Source of the DNA: Priapulus caudatus | Taxonomy: Eukaryota; Priapulida; Priapulimorpha; Priapulimorphida; Priapulidae | Assembly: GCF_000485595.1 (NCBI RefSeq) | Contig: NW_014577095.1 | Location: 338,186-365,424 of the forward strand | Reading direction: 5' to 3' | Length of the DNA: 27,239 bases | Part shown: positions 1 through 27,077 of the stretch, piece after piece | Position numbering within the stretch: the first letter of the stretch is position 1 | Layout of the letters: each line of letters opens with the position of its first letter | Notes under the pieces: model-generated | Databases searched by the model: none | What the model saw: only the letters and a program-made list of their open reading frames with translations | What the model was told of the DNA's origin: nothing | Made by a program: the position numbers and the translations under genes

Positions 1-17956
<17,956 letters not shown>

Positions 17957-19500
17957 CATTGCGAGCCCAGCAACCGGACACACACACACGAAGCACACAG
18001 ACCATCTGTCAACGGGAGCGTCAGTCGAAGAACAGCACCACAACAATGTACATACTAGTTTAAAGCCAAATACCGGGTTTTGGTCCCTGTGAGGGCAGCA
18101 ACCGCACACCCAATGCCAGCATTGCCTCCAGTTGAGCATTGACACCCTGTGTATAAACTGCGTGTCGAGCAGGATGCATGGGCACTGGGTTGGCATCTGC
18201 TGCTCGGTTTCTGCCACCACCAATATCCTTGCCACCGTGTTTCTGTACGCAGTTGAAGCTGGCGTGCGAATGCTGATGTGCGTGCGTGTGTGGAATGTGT
18301 GCAGGGAGTAGGATTTCCTCCTGGAAATGCTGTCGACCACTGCATGTTTCTGAATGGATCTTTAGTGTGAGAGGCACTGTGAGCCCTTCATAGGTCTATC
18401 AGTTAAGTGCTGTTGTGGTGAAATTATTTCCCGTGTCTGTCTGCTGTCCAGTTGTAACTTTATCGCTTTCTACCACGTTATCCTTCCCTATGCATAAATC
18501 CTCGAGATGTGTTCACCGCTTCACTCTAATTTTACATGGCGGTAACCCAGCTCATAGGTGGTGGCACTGCAACCAACAACCAGTGTCCAAGCAGCTTGTG
18601 TGAGAGCTGCGAGGCAGTGGTCCTGCCTCCCCTCCCCCTCCCCTCTTCCCAACGTGCCTCCCCGTGTGTTGGTATATATTTATTTCTACACGGTCGTAAT
18701 CGCTGTGCAGGTACAAGATGTGGGTTTGCAGTGGGAGTCGAGGCCAACGTTGCAACAATTCTAGTCGGTTGACTCATAGATCTGTGCATATAATGACTCA
18801 TTTACGACGATTAGCAATGACACAAACAACGAGGCACTAATCGTGAGGGTGATGGCAAGACGGACTCACGTAACCATAATCTAAATCTTGACATTAATGG
18901 CTCAGAGTGGGAGAAAATTATTTGAGCTGTGCAGCTTTGCAAATTTCAAATGCTACAAAGAAATATATTCCTCGGCGCGCGCTTTTGTGCTACTTCAAAT
19001 TATTGCACATAGAGTCATGGATGTAGATGGGCAAGTATCAATCACGTCGATTGTCGGCGATATTTCTTGTGCGTAAGAACGAGTCAATCGTGAGTTGGGT
19101 AGTTATTTGAAGTTTCTCCTATGGTGGTGCTGACTATATTGGTAGTCTTACCACCACGCAGCTCGCGTTGTCGATGTTGCCTGAGCAGCGGGCAGCAGAG
19201 CCGTGCCTTCAGGAACGTTGCTGTGGAACGTTGTTATGAGTCTGCATGCACGATTGCAATTGCTGTGCACAAGTCTGATCACAAGGTGGAGGTAGCTGAA
19301 AAGTTAGTGACGTGAACGTACTGACAGAAAAGTACGTCCATCATGAGCCTTGGTCTCTAATAATGACTGGCCTTCTAACTTTTCAGCTGTTCCCACCTGG
19401 TGGCACCAGTTGATATATTGTTGTTTGCTGACATGTTGTTTATATTGCACCAAAAGTCTTCAGTCATTTATTTATTAAAGAACTTGTTGAAAGTAACCAT
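17957..19500 (+). other. Probable calcineurin A 3' UTR
   Basis: The sequence is non-coding after the TAA, including a CA-run just downstream and a C/T-rich run near 18619-18650. No canonical AATAAA occurs soon after the stop. The first reasonable signal is ATTAAA at 19474-19479, so a UTR of about 1.5 kb is inferred. Open frames here, including a 211-codon one on the - strand (18340-17705), are antisense to the last exon and UTR and show no domain. Confidence 0.45.
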
Positions 19501-19515
19501 TTTCGATTTATTAAA
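19474..19515 (+). terminator. Candidate poly(A) signals ATTAAA x2
   Basis: ATTAAA occurs at 19474-19479 and again at 19510-19515, followed by the GT-rich TGTGTTTTT at about 19519. This fits a cleavage site near 19500 but is not proven. Other variant signals exist nearby. Confidence 0.3.
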
Positions 19516-20316
19516 AAATGTGTTTTTATTATATATGGTTATATGAGCGAAAGCTACAGGGTTGTTGCTTATAATTATGGTGTGGACCTGCTAACATTCC
19601 AAGGCGCTAGGTCAAGACAAATATTATCATGAAGCATTATGATGAGCATTATTATGATGTTTGGAGCACACTAGATTAGTATCGTGTCGTAGTTTTAGGG
19701 TTTCTAAACCGAAGTAGTATCACCATGCAGTGTAGCTGGGATGATTACAAGGAATGTTGGCTGGTCTGCCGTTTGCGTGTTGTCCCTGAGTGGGTGCGAT
19801 TGATAGCTGTAAACCCCCTTGGATTGCACACCACATAGTGCGCCTGTGGGTTTCTGCTTTTATATATTCATGATTCATGAGATATGCATACATGTGTATA
19901 TGAGCAGGAATGAAAATAGACGACGCTTTTCTCTATATCAATTCCTCTTGGCTATATATCATTCAGTGAGAGAGATAGATTTTGTATTTAAGTGTTTTTT
20001 TCGTCGAATATATTTACTTGTATTACTTGAATTTGAATTGTATTACTGCAGAGTTCGCGCCATATATACAGTTAAAAACGAATGGGCATTGTTAAAAGAC
20101 GCTGAGTGCTAACTAAAAGAAACAACAGGTGCTGTGTAAGAGGTATCGGTCAGTAGAAATTTATGGCATCTCCCTCTGTGTTGGGGACAGCTGCAAATAT
20201 TATTTTGCCAGTTGGCAGCGTGGAGCATGGGACAGTGCCCAGAGCGACCACATGAACATGGTACGGAAAGTTGTGTGCCACTTCTGTACCATTTAATGGA
20301 TTGTTATCGATATAGT

Positions 20317-20318
<2 letters not shown>

Positions 20319-20360
<42 letters not shown>

Positions 20361-20361
20361 T
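20319..20361. repeat. AT dinucleotide microsatellite
   Basis: An almost pure TA run of about 43 nt is interrupted once by TATACATA. Confidence 0.93.
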
Positions 20362-22723
20362 CAATATGTATACATATTTAACTGTGTTTTACACAGGTTT
20401 TATGTATTTATTTCTATATGGCAGAGCTCCATCGGTTGCTTCCAGTGAAGTGTTTTGAATGCAGTGCTGTTTTCTGTATGCTAGTAATAATTCAGTAATT
20501 ATAGCCAGATGTTCTGACACATCATTCTGCTGCAGGCCTGAAGTCCGTGAATCTCAAATGTGAAAGTTTGATATACCGCTTAAACATCACAGTTGTGAAA
20601 TAATAATTTCTCTCGTCTCGCCATTACGTATTATTTTCAGTGTAAAGTTGCCAATATGGAGGTGATAGGCTCCTGCTTAAGCTCACCACGACTTGCTGTC
20701 TGAGGCACGGTTATCAGAGTGGCCTCGACAGCAAATTTAGCATAAACTAGTTTCTGCGCATGCACTCGTTTTTATATCCCTGGAAACATGTTTTCTGTTC
20801 ATATAAAACATTGTTTAATAATATAACCTTTCTCATTAACCATAAACAGCTATAACAGCATTAGACCGATTCATGTTAGAATTTCCCAGTTTGCATGACC
20901 GGATCAGTCTAGGTAAGACCGAAATTCATTCTATATACTATTCTATGGTGTCAGTAGAAAAGGTTTTTTTTATTTAAGGTTTAGGCAGTTTGACTGGAAC
21001 AACAAGTTTTTGCCATACTGTTGATGCTGTTTCTTGAAATTTTATTAACTATTAATTATTTAGAGCAGCTTATCTATTGGAATGTCGAAATGTTAGCTGT
21101 GGAATGTAATTCCCCCTTAAATCATATAAAGTAACCGTTCAAAGTTGGGCTGCATAGGAATCTGTATTTATAAGTTATGTCGTAACAGCCAGTATGTATT
21201 TTTTGTGACATGAGCGTCACAATACTTGTCTCCCGTTTTGAGTCTGTCGTCTGTCAACCAAAATATGATAACCCTCCATCGAAGCTATACAGCTGCTCGG
21301 CTACAGTTTTTTAAAGTTCATATTGTGAGTAATGTTTAAATGTATTTATGGAAGTCGGACACTGGAGGCGTTCCTCGTTAGACAGGTGTGATCGTGATTG
21401 GTTCGCACCGTTGCCGCACTCGGGACGCGCCCATACATGTAGTTTCCGCCTGCACATTGCACTCCCGTCTTCAGTCTCCTGGCAACCATTTGTATTTACC
21501 ATACTCGTTCATCAGGTAATTTCTGTATTATGCAAAAAAGCAAGTATATATATAAATATATATATGTATATGTCAGTCGTTGGAGACGATTTCTGTCCGT
21601 GTCTGTGATGGTGTGGGAGGCAGACCGGACATGTGTACTGTTTTCCTTGGTTTCCCTACCGTGTTTAATATTGAATTTACATCTGAGGTATCTTCCTTGG
21701 CTTGTTTGTAATTCTTTTTCGATGCAGTTGAGTAGAATATTTTTTCATGTCTCTTATGCTGACAGCTAGTCATAGAGGCATTGGCATGTTTGTGCAGCTA
21801 TTTCTGCTTCCTGCCAAATAATTTATTGAATTTCCCGTCTGCTGTTGAATCCAATCCGTGTTTGATGTGACTTGCGAATTTCCTTGATATGTTGTTATGA
21901 ACATGTAACCTATGTGGGTGAAACCATTTGCTGAGACCCTCCTGCTATACAATCATCAAGAGACTTTCTGTCCCGATTAGCACTATGGTCTTGTACGCAT
22001 TCGGACCCGGGTTGTGTGCAGTGCTAGGGAGAGCATCGGAGGCTTGTGTTTGTCTCTACTTGAGCTAGCCATAACTTCCTAAATTGCATCCAGCGCATGA
22101 CCAGTCTGTGACAGAAGCATCTTGTGGTAAATGACACGTCGTGAGTTAAGCACAGATGCTTAGCTCTACTTATGTATCGGCTCGCTCTGCATATTTGTGG
22201 TGTATTCCTGCAACATGTTACGGAGCGACGTGTTACGTTGGTTAGAGCTAGCAGGTGCGCAGCTTCCGTGTCTGCCCGGTGTTATGCACTTATAATGCTT
22301 ATTCCGAATGAGAGAAGTTAATCAGCTGCAGTTCTGCTTTTGTGGAGTTTTACCAGCAAGTCTGTAGCAAGGCCTCACATGTTCCCTCCAATGCTTGTAT
22401 CACTGCACACTAGTCATGTAAGGTCTTGTCAGTGACATACATGTAACTGTAAGCCACTTTCTTTTCTTCCTACCCCTCCCCCAACAACTTGCTTTTTCCA
22501 AGCTGTTATAATATTCAGATGCAATTTTGGAGGCTAGGAAGTTGAGCATTTTTGTGTGTTCCCTGCTGCCAAGAAATTAGCAAAGAAATAGATGGTACAA
22601 CACTTTTTACATAAGATTCTTGTGAACGTGTTCATTACATAATTATTCACTTCTTTGATGTTGTAGTATCTTGTACTTTTATTATTACTTCAAGCAAAAA
22701 ATATGATATTATGACATTACCAC

Positions 22724-22788
22724 GAGTTAATAATGACAAATTGTCAATTGACAATTGACAATATTGACAAATTTGTCATTATTAACTC
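22724..22788. repeat. Fold-back repeat with GAGTTAATAATGACAAA arms
   Basis: Perfect 17-bp inverted arms lie at 22724-22740 and 22772-22788. The spacer between them repeats TTGTCAATTGACAATTGACA-type motifs, so the whole structure can fold. The arm sequence is shared with the fold-back at 24031-24067. Confidence 0.9.
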
Positions 22789-23447
22789 CTGATATTACTA
22801 AACCAGCTACTAGGGTTAACAATGTGGACTAAAACCATATGCCGGGGTAGCCATATGTTAAGAAACAATGGAATGCAAAAAATTAAATTACAGTTAACAC
22901 GTAGGTGGCACCTGTCAGCATGAGAGATCCGCATACAGGTTTGGTTCTTAATACCATGCACCTCTTGATGCTAAACATGGGAAAATTTCAATTTTTTGTC
23001 AATATTGTGTGATTATTTATTGTAAATCTTACATGTTACCACGTAAACATTTCTGTGTTAAAATAAAATTTCAAATATTGATTTGATCTGTAAGTTTCTA
23101 TTTCGGGAAATATAATTTTATTATTACCGTTATTCCCCATATATGTTTAATAGTCTAATTACTATTAGTTTTGCACGAACCTCTAATTCGAAAGCCAGTT
23201 CGAGCAGTTTGCTGGCATTGCCATTGTTAGCTGGGTAACAAGTATTTACAGTAAGTTAGTTCCATGTTTTTATTATTACGAAACTTCACTATATATATGC
23301 ACACGTATACAAATGATATTGGATTATGTGCACGTGCATGTAGATGTGTTTTAGGTAAATTGCAATCATTTATTATCTATCAAACTATACTTTAAATTAT
23401 ATAAATCACACAGAATTAGCGCCAGTGTTAATATGGCTAACCTTGAA

Positions 23448-23453
23448 TTTATT
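23448..23453 (-). terminator. Poly(A) signal AATAAA for the DPY30-like gene
   Basis: On the - strand AATAAA lies about 130 nt after the candidate TGA stop at 23585-23583. The spacing is ordinary for a short 3' UTR. Confidence 0.5.
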
Positions 23454-23582
23454 AGACAGGATCCAGATGAAGAAATGATTGACAATGTAAACACATGACA
23501 TGCTTTCAGACCCATGCCTGCATTCTTGTAACAGATGTGACACAGATAACAGAAGGTAGCATTCTCTGAGGCAACTACTTGC

Positions 23583-23642
23583 TCAATCTGATGATTTCAC
23601 CTCCTTAGATTCCAGATAGAGCTCCAACTCATCCTTCATATC
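23583..23642 (-). CDS. DYDC1: Probable last coding exon of the DPY30-like gene
   Basis: On the - strand the acceptor GCATTTTTTAAACGAATAG is followed by 20 codons, DMKDELELYLESKEVKSSD and TGA. It begins in phase 0, matching the phase-0 donor of the exon at 24412-24266. An in-frame TAG immediately upstream means the exon cannot extend further 5' in this frame. The peptide is charged and helical in character, as expected after a DPY30 domain, but it has no diagnostic motif, so the call rests on phase, acceptor and downstream AATAAA. Confidence 0.5.
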   Translation of the reverse strand, partial: DMKDELELYLESKEVKSSD

Positions 23643-24030
23643 CTATTCGTTTAAAAAATGCAAATGAAATGTTATTACTGCCAATAAAATTGTACAACTT
23701 TGGAAGATGTTTTAGATGCACAATAATTACACATTACATATATGAGTTATGTGGGTATGTGTGTGCTTGTATGAGAGGGGCGAAAGGGGTGAAGAAATGG
23801 AAGGTATACTGATACAGAAAGATGAGGATGGAAGAGAGAGAGAGGTGGGGAGATGGGAAATAATGAGGGAGGCAGAATAAGAATGAAAGAGTGGTCTTAG
23901 TGTAAAGAGATCTCAGATGTGCTAAAATACATGCCTAAGCACTAAACTTTATACTAATTGTATTTAATGTATTTTTAAGCTCTAGAATCATATATATTGT
24001 ATTGCCATATATATTTTATATATATATAAC

Positions 24031-24067
24031 AGGAGTTAATAAAGACAAATTGTCTTTATTAACTCCT
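24031..24067. repeat. Near-perfect palindrome, 18-bp arms
   Basis: AGGAGTTAATAAAGACAA at 24031-24048 pairs with its reverse complement at 24050-24067 around one unpaired base. The core GAGTTAATAA(A/T)GACAAA matches the arms at 22724-22788, so the two belong to one small family of fold-backs. Confidence 0.93.
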
Positions 24068-24082
24068 GATATATATATATTT

Positions 24083-24235
24083 ATTATATGAAACTAGGTA
24101 CGTATAAATGATATATAAATTAATCAATACAAATAAAACATATATATATATATATATATATATATTGAATTATTATATGTTTTATTTGTATTGATTAATT
24201 TATATATCATTTATACGTATGTAGTTTCATATAAT
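24083..24235. repeat. Large AT-rich fold-back, about 60-bp arms
   Basis: Arms at about 24083-24142 and 24175-24235 are inverted copies with only two or three mismatches (one pair is CTAGGTACG versus CTACATACG). They are separated by a TA run. The cruciform potential is strong and the element lies in the DPY30-like intron. Confidence 0.93.
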
Positions 24236-24265
24236 TAATTAGAATTGTATTGAATATATCCGTAC

Positions 24266-24412
24266 CTGTTTTAATGTTTCTTGATCTTTCTTTTTCCGAT
24301 ATAACCATTGTGCTAGATACTCTACTGGGTCAGCTGGTCGTTTTTCACATACTTCTGCAAGTGCCAAAGTTAAGACGTCTCCTAGTTGTTCTTGAAGATA
24401 TTTTGAATCCAT
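24266..24412 (-). CDS. DYDC1: DPY30-domain protein (DYDC1/DYDC2-like), first coding exon
   Basis: On the - strand ATG at 24412-24410 opens 49 codons: MDSKYLQEQLGDVLTLALAE, then VCEKRPADPVEYLAQWLYRK and KKDQETLKQ, with donor CAG|gtacgg in phase 0. The order Y-L-x(5)-G-x(3)-T-x-A/G-LAEV-x(3)-RP-x-DP-(I/V)-EYLA-x-W-(L/I)-Y is the DPY30 motif as found at the N-terminus of vertebrate DYDC1/DYDC2. The DPY30 motif is a two-helix dimerisation and docking module. DYDC proteins are linked to sperm and cilia, while DPY30 itself serves in COMPASS histone methyltransferase complexes. Starting directly with this motif favours DYDC over NME5 or AK7, which carry it elsewhere. The gene converges with calcineurin A. 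I cannot tell DYDC1 from DYDC2. Confidence 0.85.
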
Positions 24413-24440
24413 AAGTACTAGTCTCCTACTGAAAATACAT
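24413..24440 (-). promoter_or_regulatory. 5' UTR and upstream splice acceptor of the DPY30-like gene
   Basis: On the - strand GTTTATGTATTTTCAG ends at 24429, so 24428-24413 would be a 16-nt 5' UTR segment before the ATG. This suggests a separate untranslated first exon further right, or an unused acceptor if transcription starts locally. Confidence 0.4.
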
Positions 24441-24638
24441 AAACATCTCAGATGTCATCTGAACTACATAACTACACCTAAATTCTCACTGACGTACATA
24501 TGCACCAGGGCCGGGCGGGCCATGTCAATAATAAAATCGGGAGTGAATAAAAACAAACTGCGGTGGAAGAAATACAATTTGCACTCTATTATCGAAACGG
24601 CCCAAGTGCCTGCGATTTCTGTCATACCATATTGGTAC

Positions 24639-24666
24639 TCCTAGTAGCAGTAGCAGTAGCAGTGGC
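24639..24666 (+). repeat. AGCAGT/AGTAGC microsatellite, left part
   Basis: This TAGCAG/CAGTGG-type simple repeat resumes at 24933-24988, after the inserted element 24667-24932. It is one microsatellite split by a transposon. Confidence 0.85.
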
Positions 24667-24932
24667 GCTGAGAGGGTCTATGTTCCCCAGGGTACTGCCG
24701 GAACGTACCCTGGGTACAGTCCGGTATACCGAAACGTACCCTGGTACCAGAGCATATAAATCGACGTGATTTATATGCTCTGCTGGTACTATCTAATATG
24801 CTGGACCGTACCTACTTCACTAATGAGTTTAGGGAGTCGCCTACGCCTACTCCCTAACCCTAACCCTAACCATATCAGATAGTTACCAGGGTACGTTCCA
24901 GCAGTACCCTGGGGTACTTAGACCCTATGAGC
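24667..24932. mobile_element. Palindromic element, subfamily A, copy 1 (266 bp)
   Basis: The left end is GCTGAGAGGGTCTATG and the reverse complement of the right end is GCTCATAGGGTCTAAG. The ends then share GGTACTGC(C/T)GGAACGTACC-type sequence. The flanking 9-mers are AGCAGTGGC and GGCAGTGGC, an 8/9 match. Inside are (CCCTAA)n at about 24853-24869 and a 15-bp-arm hairpin (24748-24782). There is no coding capacity. The 9-bp duplication resembles Mutator-type (MULE) transposons. Confidence 0.8.
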
Positions 24933-24988
24933 GGCAGTGGCAGTGGCAGTAGCAGTGGCAGACTGGCAGTAACAGTAGCAATTTAGCA
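24933..24988 (+). repeat. GGCAGT microsatellite, right part
   Basis: This is the continuation of the repeat at 24639-24666, interrupted by the subfamily A element. Confidence 0.85.
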
Positions 24989-25207
24989 TTACAGTAAAAC
25001 CCCACTTATAAGAACCTAGTGATTAAGTCCCTGTTAGGCTAAGATTTCCCATTTAGACCCTTTTGACATACGAACCTGTATTAATTAGCCTAAAATTTGA
25101 AACAGGATCTTATTTGATAAAATTTAATCAACACAAAAATTAATAAATCAACTAGAACAAGCTCTATCGGGCAATGAAAGGTTTCACTGCATATATATAT
25201 ACATGAT

Positions 25208-25616
25208 CAGGGTTCTCCCCAGGATGAAATTCAAACAGGGGGGAGGGGAGGGGGAGGGGGGAAACTAGGGGGGTCCGGGGGGCGTGTTTTTTTACCGTAC
25301 CACTAATTAATGCGTAAAATCGCCACCACACCATAGACGGTATTTGGGGTTCTTGTATATATAAGGTAGCCGAGTCGGTGTACAGTTAGTGTTGGGTGTG
25401 GGACAGGTTAACTGTTTGTACTTGTGTATTGTGTGCAGTGCATGCGTGGCACGGTAAAAATACATGCGCCGAGTGTCCTGGTCGAATGGGAAGATTCCCG
25501 TTGTGGAATTTAATCGGGGCGGAGGTAATTTAAACGGGGCGCAATGATTGAAACAGGGGGGAGTTTTCCCAAACGGGGCGCGCGCGCCCCATTTGCGCAA
25601 CGTAGGGAGAACCCTG
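25208..25616. mobile_element. Terminal-inverted-repeat element with G-rich block, 409 bp
   Basis: CAGGGTTCTCCC begins the left end and its reverse complement ends the right. Both sides are flanked by ATGAT (25203-25207 and 25617-25621). Next to the left end is a block of several G runs (25238-25283) that fits a G-quadruplex pattern. A 97-codon open frame on the - strand (25600-25307) shows no transposase motif. I cannot assign the superfamily, because a 5-bp duplication is short evidence. Confidence 0.65.
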
Positions 25617-25863
25617 ATGATGAAATTGAGCCTGGTACCATAACTGAGGAACCTGCATGGTCAGGCAATATGTTTCTGGTGGTTTAAAACAACCTAGTTT
25701 TGTTTTGTTGATGTTTATTAGGTATAAAGGGCATAAAAAGAAATAAGATAACCTAGGGTTTGTATTTGTCTAGATTGCAGTCATTTAGACATGTATAAAA
25801 TTATATGCATATTTTATATAAGCAATGAACTGCACCAATATTCTACCAGCAACAAGCACTAAT

Positions 25864-26060
25864 GCAGATAAGGTCTATGTCCCCTTGACCTCTGTTTGAC
25901 CTCGCTCGTTTAGCTATTTCTGACTAATATATATATATATATAATATAATATATATAGGGTTAGGGTTAGGGTTAGGATTAGGGTTAGGGTTAGGGTTAG
26001 TCAGAAATAGCTAAACGAGCGAGGTCAAACAGAGGTCAGGGGGACATAGACCCTACGAGC
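25864..26060. mobile_element. Palindromic element, subfamily B, copy 1 (197 bp)
   Basis: Inverted arms of about 63 bp (25864-25926 and 25998-26060) differ only near the tip. From the outside in they read (G/T)AGGGTCTATGTCCCC-type sequence, GACCTCTGTTTGACC and TTTAGCTATTTCTGACTAA. The centre is an AT run plus seven TTAGGG-type units (25960-26000, one of them TTAGGA). The flanking 9-mers AGCACTAAT (25855-25863 and 26061-26069) are identical, which proves the boundaries. Confidence 0.9.
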
Positions 26061-26493
26061 AGCACTAATAAGAACCTAAATTTATAGCCAAATTGCCCAG
26101 TAAACCAATTAGGCCTATATAATTATAAGGTCTTTTTGGTTCATGGATATAAGCACTGACCACAATTCATTTTCGCAATTGTGTGACATGTGCAAATGTG
26201 GACAGCTCTTAATCTTATATCATTCGCTGTGGCTATATGCCCAGCAGCCTTATGCGGTCCGGACCCCCCCCCCTTTTTTACCACAAAAAAAGGGAAAAAA
26301 AGCACACATGTGTGCAACATGAAAAAAGCACACATGTGTGTGCACGCACGCACGCACACACACACACACACTTCTCTTATATTGTCTCCATAAAAAAATC
26401 TTGTTTAGCTCTAGTTTTTCTGATAAAGATTTACTTATATATGTAAATTCGTTATAAAAACCTAGAAATGGGCAAAGAATGGTCCGCAGGCGT
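26061..26493. other. Spacer with simple repeats
   Basis: It contains a C-run followed by a T-run (about 26264-26281), two copies of the palindrome GCACACATGTGTGC (26302-26315 and within 26328-26344) and a CACG/CA run to about 26370. Open frames across it are repeat-driven. Confidence 0.7.
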
Positions 26494-27069
26494 CAGGGGG
26501 ACCGGATCTGATAAATTTTTGCATTCTAGACATCAAAATTACTGCTCAATGTTCTCAGAATGCACCAATTTTTAAAAAAATCTTGTGGGGGGGTCCCCCA
26601 AACCCCCCTAAGTGGCGCTCATAGGGTCTATGTCCCCCAGGTTACTGCCGGAACATACCATGGGTACGGTTTGGTGTACCGGAACGTACCCTGGTCACTA
26701 TTTAATATGGTTAGGGTTAGGATTAGGGTTAGTGTTAGGGTTCGGGTTAGGGTTAGCTCTAGTAACTATAGCCCGCGTACAGTTGCCGCAGGCAAGTGTA
26801 CGCGGGCTATAGTTACTAGAGCTAGGTTAGGGTGAGTGGACTAGGCGAGGTACGGTCCGCCATATTAGATAGTACCAGGGTACGTTCCGGTATACCGGAC
26901 CGTACCCAGGGTGCGTTCCGGCAGTACCCCGGGGGACATAGACCCTATGACTATGAGCCTAAGTGGCCTTCGGCAGCTTTTTAAAACACCAGAAAAAGTA
27001 AGCAGGAAAAAGTGCCCTTTATTTCTTCCTGGACACACCCCCTTTTCAAAAATCCTGGATCCGCCCCTG
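26494..27069. mobile_element. Decayed element with CAGGGGCGGATCC-like ends, host of nested insertion
   Basis: The right end, reverse complemented, reads CAGGGGCGGATCCAGGATTT. The left end, CAGGGGGACCGGATCTGATA, is a diverged match. The right-hand form resembles ends of hAT-like elements in many animals. The flanking 8-mers do not match, so this copy is old or the left boundary is wrong. A subfamily A element (26617-26958) is inserted inside. Confidence 0.4.
26617..26958. mobile_element. Palindromic element, subfamily A, copy 2 (342 bp)
   Basis: The left end is GCTCATAGGGTCTATGTCCC and the inverted copy is at the right, where the tip carries a small CTATGA duplication. The identical 9-mer CTAAGTGGC flanks both ends (26608-26616 and 26959-26967). 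Inside are degenerate TTAGGG units (26709-26757) and a perfect 28-bp-arm palindrome (26753-26825 region). No coding capacity is seen. It shares GGAACGTACCCTGG-type subterminal sequence with copy 1. Confidence 0.88.
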
Positions 27070-27077
27070 CTAGTGCT

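Larger units (their letters stand above)
19501..23447. other. Intergenic stretch without a recognised gene
   Basis: I see AT microsatellites (about 20319-20361 and 21543-21566), a fold-back near 22724-22788 (listed separately) and a locally GC-richer patch at about 21345-21490 containing ATTGG. No exon of a known family was recognised in any frame. Confidence 0.6.
23643..24265 (-). other. Intron of the DPY30-like gene
   Basis: The putative intron of 623 nt runs from donor gtacgg (- strand) to acceptor AATAG. It holds a purine-rich (+ strand) tract around 23770-23890, two fold-backs (24031-24067 and 24083-24235) and AT runs. I found no extra coding exon, though DYDC proteins are usually longer than the 68 residues assembled here. 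Confidence 0.5.

Noticed and set aside
25307-25600. 97-codon open frame on the - strand
   Set aside because: It lies wholly within the CAGGGTTCTCCC-ended repeat and has no transposase or other motif.
26560-26835. Open frames through the TTAGGG-type array (Val/Arg and Gly/Leu repeats)
   Set aside because: A six-base repeat is open in several frames, so the peptides are artefacts of the transposon's internal array.
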